NCBI GenBank assembly: GCA_904063045.1
Contig: CAJFCJ010000001.1
Span: 1,061,501 to 1,125,500 of the forward strand
Length of the DNA stretch: 64,000 nt
DNA from: Dimorphilus gyrociliatus
Lineage: Eukaryota > Annelida > Polychaeta > Dinophilidae
Reading direction: 5' to 3'
The number at the start of each line of letters is the position of its first letter. Positions within the stretch are counted from its first letter, which is position 1. The notes beneath the pieces are model-generated. The model saw nothing but the letters and a program-made list of their open reading frames with translations. It ran no database searches and was not told where the DNA came from. Shown here one piece after another: positions 22,646-32,900 of the stretch. A program made the position numbers and the translations under genes.

Positions 22646-23194
22646 TTACTTTCTTAATCTGCTAATGATAACAAATGCTGCGGCAATAACTAAAATACCA
22701 ATTATTCCGAATAGAAACCCAAGTGCTACTCCAGTACTTCCACCTTTATTTTTTGGCTCTTCCTGCGTGGTATTTGTTGGAGCTGTTGTAACGTTTAATT
22801 TATGAGTGGGACCCACTGTAGTTATAGGTGGTTTCAAAGTAGATTTCTTAGTTGTTTGTGCCATTGTTGTTATATTCACACCTTTGGTAGTTTGTTTAGT
22901 TGATTCCTTGTTAGTCGTGTCCCCTGTGGGTTGTTTTGTTGTAGGCTTTTCAGTTGAAATGGCATGTTGGGTAGTTTTGGCCAATGTAGTACCTTTAGTG
23001 GTATGAACAGAACTATGGCTTCCTGTAATTTCAGCTTTAATCGTTGTATGTTTTATTGTAGTGATAGCAGGGGTTTTACTTGTCATATCACTAAAAACAA
23101 AGTGACCACAGAGAGCTGCGTAAAGAAAAATATTAATCCTAACTTCATCTAAAGTAAGTAATAAATAAGTACCGATAATAATGAATCCAAGCAT
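22646..23194 (-). CDS. Mucin-like single-pass membrane protein
   Basis: Single open frame, 182 residues. The N-terminal 35 residues are hydrophobic and could be a signal peptide, although a DEVR patch interrupts them. Residues 37–145 are Thr/Lys/Pro rich (TTKGTTLAKTT, TTKQPTGDTTN), typical of dense O-glycosylation. Then comes a Gly-start membrane helix (GVALGFLFGIIGILVIAAAF) with a short basic tail ISRLRK. This is the layout of a small cell-surface mucin or sialomucin. No family can be named. A TATA-like run lies near 23250–23265. A 53-bp GT–AG segment within the N-terminal region (minus-strand 23142–23090) was tested and rejected because its removal creates a stop. Confidence 0.6.
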   Translation of the reverse strand: MLGFIIIGTYLLLTLDEVRINIFLYAALCGHFVFSDMTSKTPAITTIKHTTIKAEITGSHSSVHTTKGTTLAKTTQHAISTEKPTTKQPTGDTTNKESTKQTTKGVNITTMAQTTKKSTLKPPITTVGPTHKLNVTTAPTNTTQEEPKNKGGSTGVALGFLFGIIGILVIAAAFVIISRLRK

Positions 23195-23387
23195 GATCGT
23201 TTTATTCGCTTAACTGTGACCGAGACTGAGACTAGATGAGACTGTTTTAAATATATATATAATTTAGAATATTGATAAATGACGGACATCTGCTGGCTAT
23301 GCGTCATTGAGCGAAGAGAAAAAAAATGCTTGTAATCGATGTTTTGTAGTGTTTTAGAAATATTTTATTAGCTTTAAACATATTTTA

Positions 23388-23966
23388 TTAATTATTTCTT
23401 ATTCTTTCTTCTTTCAAATAATCAACCCATGTTTTGACAGTTTCGGTTTTGAACTTTCCTTCGACCGAATTAAAAAAGTCTTGTAGTCGGCCAGGTTTAT
23501 TTTCTGCCTCTTCGTATTCAAACGCTTGCATTATCATATCAAATTTATCTAGATCTTTTACAAATTGTGCTTCTTTAGTTAATTGCTTCTCATACTCATT
23601 CCAAAGATCAAGCAACTCATTTCCAACTGTATTGGAAACTAATTTGGCTATATTTTCCATGGCTTCCTTTTCTCGCCTATGCTTTTCTTCGACTGTGATA
23701 CCTTCAAAAGGAGTAATATCACCTACGATTGATTCTGCTAAATCATGAACCAGGGCGAGTTTGATGCACTGGTCTCGGGACACGTGGTCCCGCTTTTCGT
23801 CAATTATGAAACTAAGCATAGCCATACGGTACATATGACCTGAAACAGTCTCGGGGTCTTTAACCCCTGCATTGACCCATCCTGTTCTCTTTAACGACTT
23901 TAATCGGCCTACAACGCGTATAAATTCGAATAATTTTTTCATTTCCGCCATTGCGGAAGTGGCCAT
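23388..23966 (-). CDS. HDDC2: HDDC2, HD-domain 5'-deoxynucleotidase
   Basis: Single exon, 192 residues (human 204). HD-superfamily metal and substrate residues are all present: His44 in SGHMYRM, His74–Asp75 in LVHDLAE, Asp83 in GDITPFEG, and the late Asp in KDLDKFDM. 'RLKSLKRTGWVNAGV' and 'PETVSGHMYRM' are family signatures. It dephosphorylates deoxyribonucleoside 5'-monophosphates, like bacterial YfbR and yeast Ygk1. The first ATG gives MATSAMAEMKK; either that or the Met at residue 6 could be used. It lies 193 bp upstream of the mucin-like gene on the same strand, and its start faces the Rab27 locus. Confidence 0.95.
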   Translation of the reverse strand: MATSAMAEMKKLFEFIRVVGRLKSLKRTGWVNAGVKDPETVSGHMYRMAMLSFIIDEKRDHVSRDQCIKLALVHDLAESIVGDITPFEGITVEEKHRREKEAMENIAKLVSNTVGNELLDLWNEYEKQLTKEAQFVKDLDKFDMIMQAFEYEEAENKPGRLQDFFNSVEGKFKTETVKTWVDYLKEERIRNN

Positions 23967-24623
23967 TTGTAGCTTTCGTAGTCAGAGAAATAGGATTTAT
24001 TTTAATAAAGAATTTATTCTTAAATTTTTATAAAATTTTATTAAACAAGTTTTTATATTTTGTTGAATATTACTTAATTTTTTTCTCCATTATTTTGCAG
24101 ATATATATTGTGTTCAACAGAGGGCGCTCTCATTGGATGCAATCAACTGGAAAAACAAGAAAAAAACTCCGTGGAAACTTTTTTGTAACTCTTGACATCT
24201 AATCTCAACCAGTAAGTTATTACGATATAGAATTAGGCAACTTCGTAGTTGTTGAACTTTTCGATTGGTGAATTTTTAAGAGGCATATTGTATATTTTAT
24301 CTAACTATCACTTGGGCAAGGCGCGTTTATATGTCTGCATGAAAATTGGTTAGTATAATTTTGGCAAAGGCCATGCATGCCTTTCCTTTGCGGCAGTCCT
24401 GTTAAAGCTATAATCTTTATTAAAGCATGTTTAGACTTCAAGGTGACTTGTCATTCTAAAGTTCATTGAGTTTTCTTAGTTTATTGCTGAATATTTGTTA
24501 TATACATAACAATATATATTATATATATATATAGATATATATATACATATATCTGACTCTATTGGATTAAAATGTTTTTATTAACGAAATTTTGCTTATA
24601 AATATCACTTATCAAACAGAAAA
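23967..24623. other. Intergenic between HDDC2 and Rab27 starts
   Basis: 657 bp between divergent genes. It has AGAGGGCGC at 24119–24127, a match to the CTCF core, and an AT repeat near 24505–24550. It should contain both promoters. Confidence 0.45.
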
Positions 24624-25238
24624 ATGACAGATATTGAAAGTGATGTTGGTAAGTTTCTGTCAATTATTCTATTTTTTAAGTATTTTGTTTCACGAATGTT
24701 GACAAGGATACGTTTTCAAGCCATTGATAAAATTAAAGATAACTAGAATTATTGACATACTATTAAACTTGTAGGCCTATTTTCGTATATATCGTATATT
24801 TCATGACTGCGTAACATTCGTTGAGTGGAGGAAGTCGTTTTTATAATCAATAAAAAAAAGTACTGTAGTCATGACCGATTAAACTTTAAACAAAACACCT
24901 GACGCCTTTTCTCCAGATCCAAATGAAACGGAATCCGTGGAGACCTATAGAACTCGTTTAAACGATGTTCTTAAAAAGAAGGATCTAGCCGGTAGTTATT
25001 TTCATATTAAGAACAATTTACGCATGGCTTTTTCTATCTTCCAGTCTTTGTGACAGACGAACAACTCTGTTTAATTATCTCTTTGCAGCTAAACTGCGAA
25101 GAACAAACAACAAAGGTTACTAATTGTACTCCATTCAAACAGATCTGGAAATGAGTGGATCTATAGTGACAAATAATGGAGACAACGTGCAAACTATGTC
25201 AACTGACTACGATTACTTAATCAAATTCCTCGCTCTAG
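24624..25238 (+). CDS. RAB27: Rab27 locus: shared 5' head exons
   Basis: Head exons are 24624–24648 (MTDIESDVG), 24917–24991 and 25143–25238. The last ends …STDYDYLIKFLAL + G, the exact N-terminal signature of Rab27 before the P-loop ([19 protein letters not shown] in the family). All junctions are phase 1. The canonical Rab27 start corresponds to the ATG at 25196 (MSTDYDY). The upstream exons would add about 50 charged residues and may be alternative. A short stretch, 25089–25115, could be a further 27-nt exon, but it would leave a 27-bp intron, so I leave it out. The exon end CTAG|GTAAGT can join either of two downstream modules, at 25829 or 27657. Both begin GTGATTC in the same phase. No second copy of this head was found. 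Confidence 0.75.
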
Positions 25239-25828
25239 GTAAGTGTATCATTTAAAAAAGTGCTTAGACAAATTATTTTTTGTATAAATGGTTAATATAA
25301 TCCAGTCTGCAAGCTTTAAGATTCAACAGAAACCTTTTTATGTTTAGTAAGTAAAGAAAGAATTGATAGGAGGTGTACTCTGATGATAGAGCGACAAGTA
25401 TATGTTTTCCACTCGGTTCTCTTTGCTGTCATAACCAATAGCGAGAGCTTAATTATCTATAGTTTCTAAATTTTGCGCTTGTTATTATATTTTTATACAG
25501 CGCCACCTCGATAAATCATCCACATCTAGATAAGCGACAATGTATAGGACTAATATAGATAAATTGATGTAATCTAATTAGCGAAACTCCCATATTTAAT
25601 TGTTTTTCATGAGCAGCAGGAGTTGGATGTATACTAGCTTGGATCATAATAAAGCTAATAGGAAAATATACTGTATATACTGTATATACTGTATATATAA
25701 TGAAAATGTTTATACTTATCGCTTCTGTTATGTTTATATAATACTGCGTTTATTGTTATTGTTACATTTTTAAGCATAAATTATAATTATAAAGTGTTAT
25801 AATTGATGTAAAATATGAAAATTGATAG

Positions 25829-27220
25829 GTGATTCCGGTGTCGGAAAATCCCATATGATACATAGTTTCGTCAATGAATCTTTCCACAACGAATCAACGC
25901 TAGGTGTTGATTTTAAAGTGAAGACTATTCGATTTAAAACCGGGGCAGGCTCTGAATATAATATACGTCTTCAAATATGGGATACGTGCGGTCAGGAAAG
26001 ATTCCATAGCATTTGCAAATGTAAGAAGAAATAGAATTTATACAGTGTTTTTTCTTTTTTTGAGACACTCCCTTTACCAAAAGAGAGCCTTTAGTTCTTG
26101 TTTTTAAGGCAAAAGAGTTTGGTAAAGATGGGGTTTCTCAGAAAACACTTGTATTCTAATTTTGCGATAGAATTCTGGGATTTCTTTAAATTTTTTGTTT
26201 CGTATAGCGTTTTATCGCGATGCAATGGCTTTCCTTGTCGTCTTTGATTTGACAAACAAAAAGACGCTCAAAAATGTCGAGTGGTGGCTGAAGGAGGTGA
26301 AACGTAACGCTTATTCTACAACACCTGATTTGGTTTTATGCGGTAATAAGAGTGACGATTTAAGAAGAGATGTTAAGGACAGTGAAATTGAACAGATCGT
26401 CAGCGCTTTCGGGTAGATTTTTGAGATGACCGTTACAACTTTTCCTTTTCTATTTCCAAGAGAGTCGGCTCCCAATCTCGTATTTGTCATAATCCTATGT
26501 AAATCTTTTTATAATGAAATATTACGAAATTCTATATATTTCTTTTATGTAAATAGTTTAAAGAAATTTATCCTTTTCTGCAAGAAAACCGTACCTCTAG
26601 AATCCCAAAGGCTTAATCTTATAGTATTTACTTCCAAGATTCAGGTCAACAAGCCTAACAGTGGAGTCCATTTAAGAAACTTTGCTACAATTATCGCGAT
26701 AGCCAAGATGACATTGCTCGTTCTCTCCCAAACTAATACCTTCCGAATTACTAATTACTGTAGTGCATCTCCAAATGCCCCAAGCTAATACTCAGGCAAA
26801 AGTTTTATATATTAGCTGACTTTCTTGGAGAAGAAGAGGAAACTGAGGGAAATATATATTATTCTATTACAATTATCGTAAAACTATTCCCTCCTTATTA
26901 ATTAGAGAAATTACATTCAAGAACTAAAGACAACATCTAAACATTTTTGCAGTTTAAATTACGTAGAAACATCTGCGTTAACGGGTGATAATGTTGATAA
27001 AGTCTTCCATTTCTTGCTCAATAATGTTTTAAAAGTGAGTGCGCCATAAATTTGCGGGAGGGAGAGAGAGAGAGAGAAAAAAAAAAACAAAAAAAAAAGA
27101 AACATCCATCAATTTTTGCAGAAAATCGAACTTCATTCAGAACAACCGGGACCTCCACGTAGATATTGCAGTCAAATAGCTTTAGTACCGAAGTCTGATA
27201 AAGCCAAATGCGCTTGTTGA
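25829..27220 (+). CDS. RAB27: Rab27 locus: module 1, divergent Rab27-type G domain
   Basis: Four exons: 25829–26020, 26208–26412, 26953–27034 and 27121–27220. Joined to the head they make a complete Rab. Motifs: P-loop GDSGVGKS, switch I …STLGVDF, switch II WDTCGQERFH (Ala to Cys before Gly-Gln), the Rab27-type SFYRDAMAFLVVFDLTN, G4 CGNKSD, G5 ETSALTG, and C-terminal CxC (KCAC) for double geranylgeranylation. Catalytic Gln is retained. It has its own stop (27218–27220) and an AT-rich 3' region, so it can act as a terminal exon set. Intron positions and phases match module 2 exactly, showing exon-block duplication. Compared with module 2 it is far more diverged from canonical Rab27. The intron at 26413–26952 is unusually long (540 bp); a 120-codon open frame in it is not called. 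Confidence 0.85.
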
Positions 27221-27656
27221 ATTATATACGCTTTTAATTGCTTTAAAATCACATATATTTAGTCATTATTTAGTCGTTTTTGCTGAATTTTTTTTATACC
27301 TGATAAACATTTTAAAACTATTTATAGATATTAATAATTATCCCAATATATTTTTAATAAATTACTTATGAGCCGAAAAATATATTTTTCATAATTCTAT
27401 CAGTTTCCTCTTTGTTTTCTTCAATACAGCTTGTTTTTTTTTTCTTCTTCTTCTTCTTCCTTTCAATTCTGATTGAAATATTTTTGTTTTTTGTTGGTCA
27501 TTCTTTTTATAACTTAAGAAGGAAAGTGTTAAAGCATATTGTGCATATTAAAAACATACTATTATTTATTATTATTGTATTTTTTTACTTGTTTTTATTC
27601 ATATTTGTAATAATAATAATATTTATATTTTCTATCATAATTGAAATGTCTTACAG

Positions 27657-28679
27657 GTGATTCGGGAGTTGGTAAAACAAGTTTGCTCTTTCAATATACC
27701 GATAGTAAATTTAATAGTAAATTTATAACAACTGTCGGAATTGACTTTAAAGAAAAAAGAGTTGTTCATCGGGCCAATTTACCGGATGGATCATTAGCAC
27801 CTACTTCTCATAAAATTCATTTACAATTGTGGGATACGGCTGGACAAGAAAGATTTAGAAGTTTAACTACAGGTTGTTTGTTCATTGTGAATTTGTCAGC
27901 TAGTTGGGAAAACTAGTAAACCTATTATTATCTATTTTTCAATTTATATATATTCAATAGATTGTATTGACCATGTAGATAATGGCAAACGGGAAATAAT
28001 TATCTGAAAAAAATAGATTATCAATAATTTAACCGGTAGTTTTTCCTCCCAACAGCTTTCTTTCGTGATGCAATGGGTTTTCTATTAGTGTTTGATTTAA
28101 CAAATGAATCGAGCTTTCGCAACGTTGGTGATTGGTTAACCCAACTGCAAACTCACGCATATTGTGATAATCCGGATGTAGTACTTTGCGGTAACAAATG
28201 CGATTTGGACGAGAATATTAGAGCTGTGTCTCAAAAGGAAATAAGAGAATTTACAGATCGTTATGGGTATAAACACTTTTTCTCTTCTTTTCACATTGGC
28301 TTATGCCATAAAAAAGGATAAAGCATATAGATTGTTAAAATAAATGTAAAAATAAAAAAAAACCACTTTCATTGCCAAATACGAAATAACGTTAAGTTTA
28401 CTTTCCTTTTTTTAACAGATTGTCCTACTTTGAAACATCCGCTAAAACTGGTGAAAACGTTTCACAGGCTGTTGAATGTTTACTTGACAAAATAATGCTT
28501 GTTAGTAAATTAAATATTGATAAATTTAGATAAGCTAATATATTATATATTTATTATTATTATTATTATTAAAGCGAATGGAAAAGGCTTTGGATAAAAA
28601 TAATTTTCCAGCTTTGGCTAGAGGTGGAGCTAAAATAACTGAAAAAGAAACAGCACAAAAAAAGGATTGCGCCTGCTAA
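27657..28679 (+). CDS. RAB27: Rab27 locus: module 2, canonical Rab27 G domain
   Basis: Four exons: 27657–27872, 28056–28266, 28419–28500 and 28575–28679. They encode [16 protein letters not shown], switch [70 protein letters not shown] and a C-terminal CAC. This is close to vertebrate RAB27A/B along its length, including the Rab27-specific insert before LQLWDTAG. It would drive docking of secretory granules or lysosome-related organelles through Slp/Slac2-type effectors. There is no initiator exon in 27221–27656: no ATG frame leads into the acceptor TTACAG at 27651–27656. It must therefore be spliced from the shared head 2.4 kb upstream, skipping module 1, unless a far exon was missed. Confidence 0.9.
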
Positions 28680-29981
28680 AGTTATGGAGAAAAATAAAAA
28701 TTCATCTAGAAAAAGAAACTATAAAAAAAAACAAAAAAAGGCTAAAATAAAAGTAAAAAGAAGGAAGTTTTAACAAATAATTAATCTTATATATCAGTTT
28801 TAAATTCAATTAACGACATTAAGGAAAGACATACAACATACGGTATATATTCTGTATATATACTGTATGTGTTTCAAATGAACTTTTCAAGCTTAACTAT
28901 CCTTCATCAACTAAGAAACAAAACTAAAACCTGCTTTAAAAAAACTATGTCTTCAATGTCTTTTTTTTAAACAAAGAATTCTTTATACGACATTCCTAAT
29001 CAATTTTATTTTTTATATCATCTTTCTTATTAGGTCATAATGTTTTTTTATGGAATCTCTAACCAATGTCTTGTTTTTCTTTCTTTCTTTCTTTTAAGGG
29101 TTAAATAGCGTTTATACATAATATAGGTTGTGTTTTATATTAATATATATATATATTCGTTGACTATGATAAAGTTTTTAGCAAGTTGCTTCTATATTTG
29201 TATGACTAGAGCGTACAACTGTCTTCCCCGTTCAAATTTTCCTCTCTTATAGCTATGACGATTGTTATATTTAGTTGTTTTTCTTTTTTTGGTTTGAAAT
29301 TTAATTGTGTTGATGAGAAGAAAGAACACATTTGTGCAATATAGGGAAACTTGTTGTAAACATTGCTTCTACATATATATACTAATATATTCTTTTCTTG
29401 CCATAAACTAACAGATTAAACAACTATGTTAAATCATCTGAAACCATTAATATTTTCTTGTTTATTCTGGGAAAATGATATTGAAATTAACAAATTGTAT
29501 AACAATGATAATGATAATAATATGCTTATATAAGAATAAACTAATTGTTAAGTATACAATATAAGTATACTATATTCGTATTATAAATATTGATATAGAA
29601 GATATACGAAAAAGATGGAAACGTCTTATTCTGTATGAAACGAACGCGACCTAAATGATAATACCGTTGAAAATATGGTATTAGTATACAATATTCTTTA
29701 GACCTATAAAGTTTCCCGCGTCCTATACTAATATATATGTCTCTATTCTAAATCTTATTACAAATAACATACATCTCCTAACGTCTTTTGTCCTGAATTA
29801 TTAAATTAATTCCTGACATAAAATGCATTAATGATTTGCGACTATTCCATTTTTCACCCTAATTATAATAAATAATCCAATAATTAACATGCTCTATTTT
29901 AGACGTAACGTATATATTATCATATTTTTAAAAAAATATTTGCAGTCTATAATTTAACGATTGTTTAAAATTGATGAGGCA
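28680..29981. other. Intergenic region
   Basis: 1.3 kb AT-rich spacer between Rab27 and the ABC transporter. It has pyrimidine tracts near 29078–29095. An acceptor-like TTTGCAG at 29940–29945 could end a 5' UTR intron of the next gene. Nothing else was recognised. Confidence 0.45.
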
Positions 29982-32900
29982 ATGAAGGAGGAGAAAATTC
30001 ATTCCCAAAGTACAATTTCACAATTCGACAATCATGTGGTTAAAAAGGCAAAAATTCTAAAAACTAGCAGCTGGCTGTCGCAAACTTGTACTGTTTTTTT
30101 CCTGGTTTGTCATATGAAGATTCACAAATGGAAAAGTTTCATAAAGGAAGTTGTTTATTCGATCGGTGGCGCTCTTGTACTACTAATTTTCTCCCAAAAT
30201 CTAAAGTCAACGCATATACAGGAATTTTACGATGTTGACAGGGAAATTCAACCATTGGAGGTATCTATTGACAAAAATTGGCATTGGTAAAGAATGGATA
30301 AAAAGAGTTCTAATAATATAAAACCCTTAGGTAAGAGGATTACTGATATCTCCCAACACAACAGTCATCAGATCTTTTATCAAGTCAATAAACTTAGATA
30401 TTCTAAGGTTAAAAGAATTCACTTATATGAACGAAAGTCAATTTGAAAGTATAAAGAACTTTAAAGAAAAGACAGCCATAATCTTCCATAACTTGTCTAC
30501 TGATTGTATAAGTTATACCATCCGAATGCCTGCTTGGAAGATTGCTTCAACCAATCTAAAGTCATGGAATTCTTTGAGTAACTACTGTAGTGAAAAGAGA
30601 AGGACGTCTCCGTCCGAATGTCCAACTGATTCGTACATTCGTTCAGGATTTTTGCACTTGCAACACGGAATTTCATTGCAGTTTCTAAAAAAATTAGGCT
30701 AGTCATTCTTTTACTTCTCATTCTTTAAAAAGGAAAATTTAACCTTAAATTATCTTTCTCTCTCCTCATCTTCTTCTTCTTAAATGTTACATTACATTAC
30801 AGCTAGGAAGAGGGGACTTACAATTAAGTTATCACTTCAAAGATTTCCCAAATCAGAATATGTGCATATTTCAAATAACTTATATCTAGTTCAAATTCTC
30901 CTTACTTTAATAATATTATTAAATTTTGGTTTGTTAATGAGGCATTTAGCTTCTGAACTGGCATCGGGCTTCGAAAGATCTCCAAAAATCTATTCATTTA
31001 CTAACTCGCTAAGACCGTCGAGTTACTGGACAGCTAGAATCTTAGCTATTGTCATCTTTCTTCAACCGGCTGCACTTATTATATCTATCTTCCTTAGTGT
31101 TCTTAAAACTTTTGAGCAACGGATTGCATTTCATATATCATTATTTATGTCCTTTTCTATTACAATGGCAAGTCTCTCCGCATTAATAGCAAACTTAGTC
31201 AGGAGTCCAGCCAAAGTAAATTCATTTGTTATTGGATTTATCTTTACTATGGTATGGCCATTTCTTATTGTTGCTGTTTATCCTACTTTAACTGAAGCGT
31301 TTCCTTTCTATCGTAAATGGTTTATTGTCACCACTCCCTTAAGCGTATTTGCAGCTGGATTTTACCAGGTCAATTTATAAATAATTAAATAATTAAGCCT
31401 CTTTTTTTTATTCTTAGCTCTCCTTCCTTAATAGATTCTTACTAGTATTTGTTTAAATAAGAAGCTCTACTGGACGGAAGGGGATTTTCCGGTTTTACTC
31501 TGCATCTCCTGCCATATTATTTATGGCATTTTACTACTTTTAGTTGTGATTTGCATGGAGAATTTTACGGATAATAGAAGGACTAGAATAGTTTGGAAGA
31601 GAGTGTGTTCCTGTTCAAATATTACTTGTCAAACCAACGAAGAGATTACCTTAGATGAGAAGGGCGACCAAAACATTATATGGTACGTTTCTGAGTTAAT
31701 TCATAAAGTTCCCTTGTAATTCACCGTTTGAAATTCAATGCCTTCTTTTTTTAAGCTTGAGGAATGTTTCAATGATTTATAAGAAAATAGGGCAAAGGAG
31801 GGTTACTGCTCTTGAAGATCTTAATCTAAGACTAACTGAAGGTAAGATAATGGTTCTCTTCGGTCATTTGAACTCCGGAAAGTCAACTTTAATTCGTATC
31901 ATTTCGGGAAGAGAGAGGCCAACATCTGGTAAAGTAATCTTCCATGGTTACAACTGGCCTTCAGATATTTACAAGGCTATCGCAACTATACCGGAAAGAT
32001 CGGATCTGTATGATTGGTTAACGCCGTACGAAATACTAAAGTATTACGCTAGAATTAGAAATGTAGACATAGTCGATCAGCATTTATTAATAGAAAATCT
32101 CTTGTTAGAATTAGGTAGGACTATTATTTGTTTATTAACGTTTTAGAGCGTAAATTCTATCAAACAGCCATTATGGACGTAGCCCATTCACCTATTTATG
32201 AGTTGAGTAAACATGATGAAAAGAAATTAAGAATAAGCCTAGCTTTAATAGGTCATTCTAAAGTTCTATTACTCGATGAACCCCTTCTTAGCTTAGATCT
32301 AAATGGAAGAAGAGCTGTTTGGCAGCTGTTAAAAAAGCACAAAAAGGGCAAAATTATTCTAGGTCTGTGGGAGACATACTTATATCCTTTCAGTTTTTTC
32401 TTTATATTCTATCCTATTTCTTATTCTTTTCTATCAATAAAATACTTTTTAGTTACAACGCAATTTATGAATGAAGCAAATCTATTCTGTGATGAAAAAG
32501 GCATTCTCTATAGGGGCAAAATTAAATATTGGGGTACAACGGACCGTTTAAATGACATATTCAAATTAGGATACTTAATTAAGTTTGTTTAAGAAGGATA
32601 TATTAAATCTTACTTGTAAACGTATTTTTCTTCTTTAAATTATAGGTTTAACTTGATAAATGATAGTGAAATTGACGAATTACATCAAGTTGTGGAACAG
32701 AATGCACCAGACGCTAAATTACAAGCCAGAAGCCAAAATTATCTTTGCTATAGAATACCAAAATCAAAAATTGATCAAATTTCTCTTCTCTTTTCAAAAT
32801 TAGAATCAAATTCTAGTCATTCTAATCAAGATTCTAGTTTATTGAATAAGGCGTCTTGGTCATCCGATAGGTGTCAGACTAGCAGGTATATTGCAATTTT

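Noticed and set aside
26426-26788. 120-codon open frame within Rab27 module 1 intron
   Set aside because: It sits wholly in an intron, has no recognised motif, and the flanking exons splice perfectly around it.
32115-32146. 32-bp intron in the ABCA gene
   Set aside because: A downstream acceptor at 32167 gives a normal 53-bp intron, keeps phase and aligns better with the family.
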